Shown here in pieces: positions 54,729-64,000 of a DNA stretch of 64,000 bases. Position 1 is the stretch's first letter. Every line of letters begins with the position of its first letter. The notes beneath the pieces were generated by a model. The model ran no database searches and was not told the origin of the DNA. It saw only the letters and a list, made by a program, of their open reading frames with translations. The translations under genes were made by a program, and so were the position numbers. Source of the stretch: Aquipseudomonas alcaligenes (GTDB lineage: Bacteria > Pseudomonadota > Gammaproteobacteria > Pseudomonadales > Pseudomonadaceae); NCBI RefSeq assembly GCF_900156545.1, contig NZ_FTNW01000003.1:496001-560000 (forward strand). Direction: 5' to 3'.

Positions 54729-55949
54729 TCAGCATTCCCAGCGCTTCAGCACCAGGGTGGCGTTGGTGCCGCCGAAGCCGAAGCTGTTGCTCATCACCGT
54801 GTTCAGGTTCACGCCACTGCGCGCCTCGCGCAGCACCGGCATGTCGGTCAGCTCGGGGTCGAGGTTGTCGATGTTGGCCGAGCCGGCGATGAAGTTCTCG
54901 CGCATCATCAGCATGCAGTAGATCGCCTCATGCACGCCGGCGGCGCCCAGCGCGTGGCCGGACAGGCTCTTGGTCGAGCTGATCGGTGGCATCTCGCGGC
55001 CGAACACCTTGCGGATCGCGCGCATCTCGGCCAGGTCGCCCACCGGGGTGGAGGTGCCGTGGGCGTTGATGTAGTCGATCGGCTCCTCGACCCTGGCCAG
55101 CGCCTGCTGCATGCAGCGCATGCCACCTTCGCCGCTGGGCGCGACCATGTCGTAGCCGTCGGAGGTGGCGCCATAGCCGATGATCTCGGCGTGAATGCGC
55201 GCGCCCCGCGCCAGCGCATGGTCCAGCGCCTCGACCACCACCATGCCGCCACCGGCGGAGATGACGAAGCCGTCGCGGCGTGTGTCGTAAGGCCGCGAGG
55301 CCTTTTCCGGGGTGTCGTTGTGCTGGCTGGAGAGGGCGCCCATGGCGTCGAACAGGTAGCTCTGGCTCCAGTGCTCTTCTTCGCCGCCACCGGCGAAGAC
55401 GATGTCCTGGTTGCCCATGCGGATCTGCTCCATGGCGTGGCCGATGCAGTGCGCGCTGCTGGCGCAGGCGGAGGCGATGGAATAGCTGAGGCCCTTGATG
55501 CGGAACGGTGTGGCCAGGCAGGCAGAAACCGTGTTGCTCATGGTGCGCGGCACGCGGAACGGGCCGACGCGGGCGATGCCCTTCTCGCGCAGGATGTCCA
55601 TGGCCTCCATCTGGTTGAACGCCGAGGCGCCGCCGGAGCCGGCGATCAGGCCGGTGCGCGGGTGGGAAACCTGCGCGTTGTTCAGCCCGGCATCCTTGAT
55701 CGCCTGCTGCAGGGCCAGGTAGGCATAGGCCGCGGCGTCGCCCATGAAGCGCTTGACCTTGCGGTCGATGTTCAGCGCATCCATGTCCAGCGGCACCGCG
55801 CCGCACACCTGGCTGCGCATGCCGACTTCGGCGTAGGTAGGGTTGAAGCGGATGCCCGAACGACCCTCGCGCAGATGGCGGGTGACGCTTTCCAGGTCAT
55901 TGCCGAGGCTGGAAACCAGCCCCATTCCGGTGATCACGACGCGGCGCAT
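54729..55949 (-). CDS. fabB: 3-oxoacyl-ACP synthase I, FabB paralogue
   Basis: This 406-residue enzyme is clearly Fab[19 protein letters not shown], active-site Cys in [12 protein letters not shown], His in [11 protein letters not shown] and His in [13 protein letters not shown], and the Glu-rich [12 protein letters not shown] stretch specific to FabB. It elongates acyl-ACP by two carbons and in FabB-type enzymes can act on unsaturated intermediates. FabA, its usual partner, is not adjacent, so this is probably a second copy serving the cluster. The start at 55949 follows AAGGA. It is convergent with the enoyl-reductase-like gene. Confidence 0.93.
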   Translation of the reverse strand: MRRVVITGMGLVSSLGNDLESVTRHLREGRSGIRFNPTYAEVGMRSQVCGAVPLDMDALNIDRKVKRFMGDAAAYAYLALQQAIKDAGLNNAQVSHPRTGLIAGSGGASAFNQMEAMDILREKGIARVGPFRVPRTMSNTVSACLATPFRIKGLSYSIASACASSAHCIGHAMEQIRMGNQDIVFAGGGEEEHWSQSYLFDAMGALSSQHNDTPEKASRPYDTRRDGFVISAGGGMVVVEALDHALARGARIHAEIIGYGATSDGYDMVAPSGEGGMRCMQQALARVEEPIDYINAHGTSTPVGDLAEMRAIRKVFGREMPPISSTKSLSGHALGAAGVHEAIYCMLMMRENFIAGSANIDNLDPELTDMPVLREARSGVNLNTVMSNSFGFGGTNATLVLKRWEC

Positions 55950-56221
55950 GTGCAAATTCCTTTTCAGACCGTGGGCCGGGCCGGTTCGAGCTGCGGAAGG
56001 CGGCGAAGAATGCACTCGGGCAGAAGTTTGCGCACACCGTCCGGTCAATAAAAGTTGCCGGTTTTCCCTGGGCGATAACTAACCAAAGTTCGTGGCTAAT
56101 TGCCAGCGTTAGTTGCTGAATATGTGGGCTTTGGCGAGAAAAAACAGCAGCGTGTGAAGCAACTTGAAGCGCGGGCGGATATATATCGGAATGGCGCTGA
56201 AAGTTTGGCCGGATGATCAGA
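55950..56221. promoter_or_regulatory. Upstream region of fabB with AAAAGTTGCCGG motif
   Basis: No gene is visible. The motif AAAAGTTGCCGG at 56050-56061 is identical to that at 53583-53594. Related words (TTAGTTGC near 56110, and GCAACTTGAAGC near 56160) lie in the same AT-richer stretch. It likely contains the fabB promoter and a shared regulator site. Confidence 0.45.
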
Positions 56222-56255
56222 TTAAAAAGGCCCGCCGCATGGCTCGGCGGGCCTT
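56222..56255 (-). terminator. Terminator after the acyltransferase
   Basis: On the minus strand, AAGGCCCGCCG (56255-56245) pairs with CGGCGGGCCTT (56237-56227) and is followed by a T run (opposite A residues at 56224-56228). It ends transcription of the acyltransferase before fabB. Confidence 0.9.
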
Positions 56256-56259
56256 GCAC

Positions 56260-57426
56260 TTACAGCGGCAGGCCGGCCTTGATGCGGTACTGGTTGCGTA
56301 CTGGCGTGGCGTACTGGCGAATCAGCCAGGGACGCTGCTCGGCGGGGCAGGCCGTCAGGCGACGTTGCCACTCGCTGCGGGCAGTGGTGACTTCCGCTGC
56401 GGGGAACAGCTGCTCGACCGATGGCACGGCGAGGGCACTATCGCGCTCCTCCCACTCGGCATAGGCCAGCAGGTGCACCGGGAACAGCCGGTAGCCACTC
56501 AGGATGTGCTGGTCCATCAGCGTGGCCAGCTGCTTGGCATCCTCGAAACCCTCGCGCACCGGCGCGCCGAAATGCACGTGGACGCGGCCCTTGTAGCCGG
56601 TGATGCCCAGGGCGATGCTGGCGTCATCCTCGCCCGGCGCCTTCTCGTAACCGCCGGTGCTGGCGCGAATCTGCAGCTCGCGGGCCTTGGCCTGGTCGCA
56701 GGGGTCGTACTCGTAGCTGATCGACACCGGCACCAGGTTCAGCGCCGCCAGCGCCTCGGCGAACGGCTCATCCTTGCGCGCCATGTGGAACATCTTGAGG
56801 ATCGCCGAATCGGTACGGTCGTCGCCGTCCTTGGCCCGGCCTTCGGCCTGGGCGATCCAGATCGACTGGCCTTCCTCGCGGATCGAGTGGTTGATATAGG
56901 CCGACAGCAGCTGGAAGGCCGCCAGCTTCTCGCGCCGCCCGGTGATGCTGCGGTGCACGATGAAGCTCTTGTTCAGGCGCATCAGGTCGCTGACGAAGGG
57001 GCGCTGCAGCAGGTTGTCGCCGATGGCGATGCGCGGAGTCGGCAGCCCGGCGTGGAACACCGCGTAGTTGACGAAGGCCGGGTCCATCACGATGTCGCGG
57101 TGGTTGGCCAGGAACAGGTAGGGCGTGCCCGCCTTCAGGTGCTCGATGCCGGAGAAGCTGATGCCGTCGGTGGCGCGCTCCACGGTGCGGTCGATATAGG
57201 GCTCGATACGCGCCTGCAGGGCATCCACCGAGGCGATATCGGCCGTCTCGCGCCTCAGCAGATGGGCGATAAGCGGTTTGAGCAACCAGCCGAATGGCCC
57301 GGCCAGGCGCGGGAAACGGAAGCGGGTCAGGGTGCCGAGGAAGGTGTCGTCGCTCAACAGGCGCGCCAGTACGGCGGGGACTTCGTGGTCGGCGTAAGGT
57401 CGGATGGAATCGAATTCGCCCATCAT
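56260..57426 (-). CDS. Lysophospholipid acyltransferase (PlsC/PlsB-like)
   Basis: This 388-residue protein has the acyltransferase block I FLANHRDIVMDPAFV, where His and Asp are separated by five residues rather than the usual four, and later blocks FIVHRSITG and WIAQAEGRAKDG. It is longer than PlsC and resembles glycerol-3-phosphate or 1-acylglycerol-3-phosphate acyltransferases of mixed type. It transfers acyl groups to a lipid acceptor, probably at the inner membrane. Next to the synthase cluster on the opposite strand, it could attach the cluster's acyl product, but it could equally be an independent housekeeping gene. Confidence 0.83.
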   Translation of the reverse strand: MMGEFDSIRPYADHEVPAVLARLLSDDTFLGTLTRFRFPRLAGPFGWLLKPLIAHLLRRETADIASVDALQARIEPYIDRTVERATDGISFSGIEHLKAGTPYLFLANHRDIVMDPAFVNYAVFHAGLPTPRIAIGDNLLQRPFVSDLMRLNKSFIVHRSITGRREKLAAFQLLSAYINHSIREEGQSIWIAQAEGRAKDGDDRTDSAILKMFHMARKDEPFAEALAALNLVPVSISYEYDPCDQAKARELQIRASTGGYEKAPGEDDASIALGITGYKGRVHVHFGAPVREGFEDAKQLATLMDQHILSGYRLFPVHLLAYAEWEERDSALAVPSVEQLFPAAEVTTARSEWQRRLTACPAEQRPWLIRQYATPVRNQYRIKAGLPL

Positions 57427-57635
57427 GTTCTCGTTGTTCGGCTACTCGGATTGCCCCACCGGGGCCGCTGGCCCTGCAGGGACGCGGGGCCAGCAATAGA
57501 CCGGCGATTATAGCGGCAAGTCACATCAGCTCAGTGCAGGCCTCGTCACTGTTGGCGTGGATGCGACAGCCGCCCGGCAATTGCCTGCTGATCGCCTGCG
57601 CCCTGGTCACAAGGCAGCCAAAGCCCGATAGAGAT

Positions 57636-58148
57636 TTAGCCGGCATTGGCGAGCTTGCGGGACGGTTTGGTGAACCGCGATGCCACGCGCCTGGAGAGCG
57701 TGTAGGCGATGTAGAGCGCAAGGAAGTACCAGCCGTAGACCCAAATATCGGTCCAGATCATCAGGCCGATTTCTTTCTGCAGATTGGCCAGTTGCTCCGG
57801 TGTTGAGTCGGACAGCACGAGATAGCCAAACACGGCATCTGCCACCAGGATCCACAACACCGAATAGCAGAAGGCGCGCTTGAATCTGAGCTTGCCAAGC
57901 ACCACGCCGGCCACCAAGCCGATGAACACGCTATAGGGGAAAGCCCGGAGCGCAATGGCGATCAGGAGGCCACCCTGTCCGCCCCAATTGGCTAAAGCCA
58001 GTTTTCCGATTGGGGAATCCAGGATGAACATGAACAGGTCGGTGGGGGCCGACACACCGGGAAGGTTGTAGCCAAACTTGACCGCAACGGCCAATGCAGC
58101 GCCCAGCAGTACCGCAAAAAGGCACGAGAAGAAGGTTTTCAATTGCAT
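57636..58148 (-). CDS. Membrane protein of unknown function
   Basis: The 170-residue product, starting at MQLKTFFSCLFAVLLGAALA, has four hydrophobic helices (about 5-25, 55-80, 90-110, 130-150) and a basic C-terminal tail (RRVASRFTKPSRKL). An AGGGAA precedes the ATG at 58148. No family is recognised. The frame remains open upstream but without conserved features or a start signal. It stands alone, with no clear functional link to its neighbours. Confidence 0.68.
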   Translation of the reverse strand: MQLKTFFSCLFAVLLGAALAVAVKFGYNLPGVSAPTDLFMFILDSPIGKLALANWGGQGGLLIAIALRAFPYSVFIGLVAGVVLGKLRFKRAFCYSVLWILVADAVFGYLVLSDSTPEQLANLQKEIGLMIWTDIWVYGWYFLALYIAYTLSRRVASRFTKPSRKLANAG

Positions 58149-58386
58149 GACATTCCCTGTACGTGTCCAGCGTTGGTGCTGGTTAACTCCTGCAGCGTAA
58201 TCGGCTGCACCGCAACGGGCGAGCACATTACGTAGCGCGATGGCCGGTGTCCATTGGCTGACGGTGGAGCAGCAACGCGGATTGAGGGATAGCGCCTGAT
58301 CCCAATGCACCGGGGCACTGCGCCGGTCCGGTGGGCGCAGACATTCAGCCAGGCAGATGCTGAAGGGCGCGAGGTTGACTGCCCTG

Positions 58387-58668
58387 CTAGAGCTCCCCGC
58401 AAAGCCGAGCAACACAAGCATTGCATCCTCGAATGCCCACAACTAAACCCAGGCTGGCCAGCAGGAACAATGGAATGCACGGCAACCATAGAAACGCTTT
58501 GTCCGCATGCCCCCAGACATGCCACAGCAGCACGGGAATGCCGAATACGAATGGCAGCGCGCACAGAACAAGAACAGGCCGTTTCCAGCGGGCTTCAGGG
58601 CGCGGCCCCCAGAAACAGATCGTGTTAACAACCTTGCAGCATGCGCAATGCGTCTGTTGTTCCTGCAT
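58387..58668 (-). CDS. Possible small membrane protein with cysteine pairs
   Basis: This 93-residue frame has an N-terminal HCACCKVVNTIC, two hydrophobic helices (about 30-48 and 59-78), and a C-terminal GCNACVARLCGEL, so short cysteine clusters lie on either side of the membrane hairpin. This regularity suggests a real protein that binds metal or forms disulfides. There is no evident ribosome site and no recognised family, so the call is tentative. Confidence 0.45.
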   Translation of the reverse strand: MQEQQTHCACCKVVNTICFWGPRPEARWKRPVLVLCALPFVFGIPVLLWHVWGHADKAFLWLPCIPLFLLASLGLVVGIRGCNACVARLCGEL

Positions 58669-58890
58669 ATGAATAATAAATCTTTCGCCTTTTTCTTGGA
58701 AAGAATGATTCTGAAAGAAACTTTCTTTCTTGTAAGGATGACTGTTTTATCGCAAATGAAGGGCGGGCTCGTCGAAGGAGTGAAAGAAATGCCAGTTCAT
58801 AAGGTTGAGCAATAATATCTGTATTCAATTGCAGTTTTCTTGTTCGAATTGCGGGCGAATGGTCTTGATATAGTTTTATCATAAATAAAA

Positions 58891-59712
58891 TTATTGTTTT
58901 TTCTTTAGTATGCCTTTAAGTATGTGTTCTGATTCGAGGTAGGTTTCTATTTGATTTTTGTCGTTCGACAAAATCCCATCGAAGTATGTTGCGTGAGTTG
59001 CTACTAAGGCGTCGATGAGGTCGTTTCTGATTTTCTTGGGTGAGGAATTTTGGATGCCTCCTTTTTTGATCCATCGCAGCGTTAGTGCAAGGTTATATAT
59101 CGCAAGTCTAGTGATGAAGTAGTTTGGGAAATCCTCCATTGGGATTTTTCCCTTAGGGCGCTGAATTTCGTGTATCAGGGGTACTGCTAGCTCCGCGATA
59201 AAGGTTGCGATCTTTTTAACTAGCGCCAGACTGTACTGCCCATCTGTTCGGATTGTTTTAAGTTCGGCTGGAGTAAATGCTTTTTGAATGTCATGGAAGT
59301 TTTTTGTTAGCTGGTCGGCATCGCTTAGCAGAATGTTGAGCTGCTCGTTAGCGAATTGCGACTGTTTATTGATTAAGTTGATGGCTTCTTGATTGCCGCT
59401 TGCTGCGAGTTTTATGAGTCGGCAGAACTTAGGGAGCTCTTTAGTGGAATTGTTATCAATTAGTCGTCGTTGAAGGCCAGCTTGGCGCCCACAGAGCCTT
59501 GCTATGGTTTGAATGTTTTTTAGAATTATTGTTTGGTTGGGGTATTTGGATAGGGTGCTAAATACATCGTTTAATGAGTCTATGTTTCCTTCTTTGTAAA
59601 TCTCCATTGCCAAATAATCGCAGAGGATAATTTTGTTATTGCTAGAGGTGGTAAGGTAGCTTAAAAGTTTTTCTTTATCTTGTAGGAAGCTGTTGTCGGC
59701 AACTTTTTTCAT
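58891..59712 (-). CDS. PIN-like domain protein, AT-rich probable acquired gene
   Basis: This 273-residue protein is encoded in strikingly AT-rich DNA compared with all neighbours, using codons rare in the rest of the window. Its ends fit a PIN nuclease fold: Asp6 in VADNSF, Glu37 in AMEIYKEG, then near the C-terminus NDLIDALVATHATYFDGILS (residues 230-249) followed by NDK (Asp251), which matches the D...D...TND pattern of PIN active sites. The helical middle (about 45-215) is not recognised. PIN proteins cut RNA and are common as toxins and in defence. No antitoxin gene is evident beside it. Confidence 0.62.
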   Translation of the reverse strand: MKKVADNSFLQDKEKLLSYLTTSSNNKIILCDYLAMEIYKEGNIDSLNDVFSTLSKYPNQTIILKNIQTIARLCGRQAGLQRRLIDNNSTKELPKFCRLIKLAASGNQEAINLINKQSQFANEQLNILLSDADQLTKNFHDIQKAFTPAELKTIRTDGQYSLALVKKIATFIAELAVPLIHEIQRPKGKIPMEDFPNYFITRLAIYNLALTLRWIKKGGIQNSSPKKIRNDLIDALVATHATYFDGILSNDKNQIETYLESEHILKGILKKKQ

Positions 59713-59886
59713 GGGTGTAGTGAGTCTTGAATCGAATGTGTGGAGTGGGCGTCTACAAGACTACATGTTGTAAGATTTTTGTCAGCCATTGAGGCTAAAG
59801 GCGTCGAGTAAGATGCTGTTTTATATGGGTTTTTGAGGGTGTGTGATATAGGGGCTACCATAACAGCAACTCACACGGAGGCCGCG

Positions 59887-60069
59887 ATGCTGGAATCACA
59901 GATGTACCAGTGCCCCTATTGCTGGGAGGAGGTCGAGGCGCTGCTCGATCTGTCTGCCGGTGATCAGGAGTACGTCGAGGACTGTCCGGTGTGCTGTCGG
60001 CCGATCGTTTTCTCCCTGCAGACCGATGGCGAAAACTGGTCGCTGGATGTGCGCGGGGAGAACGACTGA
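59887..60069 (+). CDS. CPXCG motif cysteine-rich protein
   Basis: This 60-residue protein has two cysteine pairs, CPYCWEE and CPVCCRP, separated by an acidic stretch, matching the CPXCG-motif family of small predicted zinc proteins. Function unknown. A strong GGAGG precedes the ATG at 59887. The stop overlaps the DUF2007 gene start (TGATG), so the two are co-translated, an arrangement that recurs in gammaproteobacteria. Confidence 0.88.
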   Translation: MLESQMYQCPYCWEEVEALLDLSAGDQEYVEDCPVCCRPIVFSLQTDGENWSLDVRGEND

Positions 60070-60329
60070 TGCAACGCATCTACGAGCCGCAGGACCTGCT
60101 GGAGGCGGAGCTGTTGCTGGGCATGCTGGCCAGCGAGGGCGTGGAGGCGCATCTGGCCGGGCGCCACCTGCTCGGGGCAGTGGGCGAGTTGCCGGCGCTT
60201 GGCCTGCTCGGCCTGCTGGTGGAGGACGAGGAGGCCGAGCGGGCGCGGCGGCTGATCGCCGCGTACAATGCCGCCGCGCCGCTGCCGGGCGAGGAGCCAG
60301 ACGGGTTCCCCGGCGTGCTGCTGTGTTGA
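60069..60329 (+). CDS. DUF2007-family putative signal-transducing protein
   Basis: This 86-residue protein opens [20 protein letters not shown], typical of DUF2007, a small alpha/beta domain related to the PII-like ferredoxin fold. It probably binds a ligand or partner, but no role is established. It is co-translated with the CPXCG protein and followed after 37 bases by the SRAP gene. Confidence 0.82.
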   Translation: MQRIYEPQDLLEAELLLGMLASEGVEAHLAGRHLLGAVGELPALGLLGLLVEDEEAERARRLIAAYNAAAPLPGEEPDGFPGVLLC

Positions 60330-60366
60330 GTTCTTCTGCCGCCTTCTGCTGGAAACCCCGCCGCCC

Positions 60367-60980
60367 ATGAGTGGACGCTACGCCCTGTTCCGTTGGCCCC
60401 AGGCCCTGTCGAGCCTGCCGGGTTTTCCCGAGTCGTTGCCGCAACGCTGGAACCTGGCGCCGGGCGCCCAGGTGCTGTTTGTGCACCAGCCCGAGGGCGA
60501 GCTGCAGGCGGCGGCCGGGCGCTGGGGGCTGACCCCGGCCTGGCTCGATGACTTCAGCAAGGCGCCGGCCCATGCGCGCGCCGAGACGCTGGCCGAGCAG
60601 CCGATGTTTCGCGAGGCCTTTCGCCAGCGCCGCTGCCTGCTGCCGGCCAATGGTTTCTATGAATGGCGTGGCCAGGCCAACCGCAAACGGCCGTACTGGA
60701 TGAGCAGCGAGGGGCTGCTGTACCTGGCCGGGATCTGGGAGGCCTACCCAACCGCCGGGCAGACCTACCTGAGCGTGGCGATGATCACCGCGCCAGCCAG
60801 TTACCTGCGCCGGCCGATCGTCCTCGACCAGGCGGCGACCCGCGCCTGGCTCGACCCGCAGACCCCGGTCGAGGTGTTGCAGACCCTGCTGGAAGCGCCG
60901 CAGCCACCACTGCGCGAGCGGGCCCTGAGCACGCTGATCAACGATCCCGCCTTCGAGGGGCCGGACTGCCTCACGCCGGC

Positions 60981-60984
<4 letters not shown>
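60367..60984 (+). CDS. SRAP (YedK/HMCES)-family protein with altered active site
   Basis: The 205-residue product has the SRAP fold: RRCLLPANGFYEWR with the conserved Glu, ARAETLAEQPMF, and a late LINDPAFEG. SRAP proteins attach Cys2 to abasic sites in single-stranded DNA. Here the protein begins MSGRYALF, so Ser replaces the expected Cys2 (usually MCGR). The N-x-R-x-E-T motif reads HARAET, and the active-site His region reads SYLRRPIVLD instead of HxRMPVIL. It is therefore probably a degenerate or functionally changed member. Start at 60367 is fixed by this N-terminus; a new upstream start would not supply Cys2. Confidence 0.83.
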
Positions 60985-63096
<2,112 letters not shown>

Positions 63097-63103
63097 TCCG
63101 TGG

Positions 63104-63139
63104 GGTGGGCAACGCGGCCGTTCCGGCCGCTTGCCCACC
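63104..63139 (+). terminator. Strong hairpin between frmA and fghA
   Basis: GGTGGGCAA (63104-63112) pairs with TTGCCCACC (63131-63139), and GCGGCCG (63114-63120) with CGGCCGC (63124-63130), one bulged base and a 3-base loop. No T run follows. It could be an attenuating or mRNA-stability element rather than a full terminator. Confidence 0.45.
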
Positions 63140-63210
63140 TTGGCGCTGGTGGAAAACGCTTCGTGGTTTTTCACGGAGCGGCCTCCCGCACTACGAGAGA
63201 GGAGTTTCAC

Positions 63211-64000
63211 GTGACTCTGGAAATCGTCTCCAGCAATAAGAGTTTCGGCGGCTGGCACAAGCGCTACCGGCACCCTTCGACGGTGCTCAACTGCGACATG
63301 GTGTTCGCCGTGTACCTGCCGCCGCAGGTGGAGCAGGGCGCCAGGCTGCCGGTGCTGTATTGGCTGAGCGGCCTGACCTGCACCGACGAGAACTTCATGC
63401 AGAAGGCCGGCGCGCAGAAGCTGGCGGCCGAGCTCGGCCTGATCATCGTCGCGCCCGACACCAGCCCGCGTGGCGAGGGCGTGCCGGATGACCCCGACAA
63501 GGCCTGGGACTTTGGCCTGGGTGCCGGTTTCTACCTCAATGCCACCCAGGAGCCCTGGGCACGCCACTACCGCATGTATGACTATGTGGTGCAGGAGCTG
63601 CCGGCGCTGATCGAGGCCAACTTCCCGGTCAGCGACCAACGCGGCATCGCCGGCCACTCCATGGGTGGCCACGGTGCGCTGATCTGTGCGCTGAAGAACC
63701 CCGGTCGCTACCAGTCGGTTTCGGCGTTCGCGCCGATCAGCAATCCGCTGCAGTGCCCCTGGGGCGAGAAGGCCTTCTCCCGTTACCTGGGCGAGGACCG
63801 TTCGCGCTGGCGCGAGTGGGATGCCTGCGCGCTGCTGGCCGAGGCAACGGAACGGCTGCCGATCCTGGTCGACCAGGGCGACCGCGACGACTTCCTTGAG
63901 GTCCAGCTCAGGCCGCAGGCCCTGCAGGCGGCGGCCAGCGCCGCCGGCCATCCGCTGACCCTGCGCCTGCAGCCGGGTTACGACCACAGCTACTACTTCA
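63211..64000 (+). CDS. fghA: S-formylglutathione hydrolase, 3' end missing
   Basis: The gene starts at GTG 63211 after GAGAGAGGAG and runs off the window end with at least 263 codons; the family is about 280 residues, so little is missing. It shows the opening [21 protein letters not shown], the nucleophile in [10 protein letters not shown], the catalytic Asp in [11 protein letters not shown] and His in GYDHSYYF. It hydrolyses S-formylglutathione to formate and glutathione, completing formaldehyde detoxification after FrmA. Confidence 0.95.
   Translation, partial: MTLEIVSSNKSFGGWHKRYRHPSTVLNCDMVFAVYLPPQVEQGARLPVLYWLSGLTCTDENFMQKAGAQKLAAELGLIIVAPDTSPRGEGVPDDPDKAWDFGLGAGFYLNATQEPWARHYRMYDYVVQELPALIEANFPVSDQRGIAGHSMGGHGALICALKNPGRYQSVSAFAPISNPLQCPWGEKAFSRYLGEDRSRWREWDACALLAEATERLPILVDQGDRDDFLEVQLRPQALQAAASAAGHPLTLRLQPGYDHSYYF

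Noticed and set aside
38387..57426. Assignment of the cluster as an aryl polyene or PUFA pathway
   Set aside because: No ammonia lyase, glycosyltransferase or MMPL exporter as in aryl polyenes; no multidomain synthase or tandem ACPs as in PUFA synthases.
58507..58815. Short plus-strand frame in the AT-rich gap
   Set aside because: No ribosome site, no recognisable protein features, and mostly antisense to the better minus-strand candidate.

Overview
This window reads as a chromosomal segment of a Pseudomonas or close Pseudomonadaceae relative. The DNA is GC-rich and densely coding. Many neighbourhoods match Pseudomonas synteny from memory, such as uraA-upp divergent from hpt, a PA4642-type protein then mqo, hemH after a TIGR01777 epimerase, and LysR divergent from frmA-fghA. 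No rRNA, tRNA, CRISPR array, transposase or phage gene was seen.

Layout. 0-13.7 kb: the end of a glutathione S-transferase-like gene; yejK, PPK2 and a DUF4344 metallopeptidase; a secreted M28 aminopeptidase; an orphan TAXI-type binding protein; an APC permease divergent from an Lrp/AsnC regulator; a periplasmic solute-binding protein; rlmF; a Trp-rich small protein with a renalase-like flavoprotein; and a TIGR01777 epimerase with hemH. 13.8-18.1 kb: an arsenic island with ArsJ, its partner GAPDH, a fused ArsC-ArsR protein and a divergent Acr3 arsenite pump. 18.2-27.0 kb: a Sua5-type tRNA modification enzyme; a LysR regulator divergent from a DUF6671 gene and a CysD with no CysN beside it; and a DabB-DabA inorganic-carbon transporter divergent from an NhaR-like LysR regulator. 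27.1-37.8 kb: thiolase, hotdog thioesterase, a Baeyer-Villiger-type monooxygenase, pyrimidine and purine salvage genes, mqo, a YajG lipoprotein and small unknown proteins.

38.4-57.4 kb is the most unusual part. A tight run of fifteen plus-strand genes (38387-53575) encodes a nearly complete dissociated fatty-acid or polyketide synthase: malonyltransferase, AcpS, ketoreductase, dehydratase, ACP, a fused ketosynthase/chain-length-factor-like protein, and two further divergent ketosynthase-fold proteins. A GcvT-like folate protein and an unknown polytopic membrane protein lie within the run. A likely envelope transport route flanks it: a LolA-like periplasmic protein and a beta-barrel candidate at the start, and a LolD/FtsX-type ABC transporter with a periplasmic helical protein at the end. 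An enoyl-reductase-like SDR, a FabB paralogue and a lysophospholipid acyltransferase follow. I do not recognise it as a described pathway. The inference is that it makes an unusual acyl or polyketide lipid and moves it toward the outer membrane.

57.6-64 kb: small membrane proteins; an AT-rich, probably acquired gene with a PIN-like nuclease pattern; a CPXCG protein with a DUF2007 protein; an SRAP-family protein that has lost key catalytic residues; and a LysR regulator divergent from the formaldehyde detoxification genes frmA and fghA, the latter cut by the window end.
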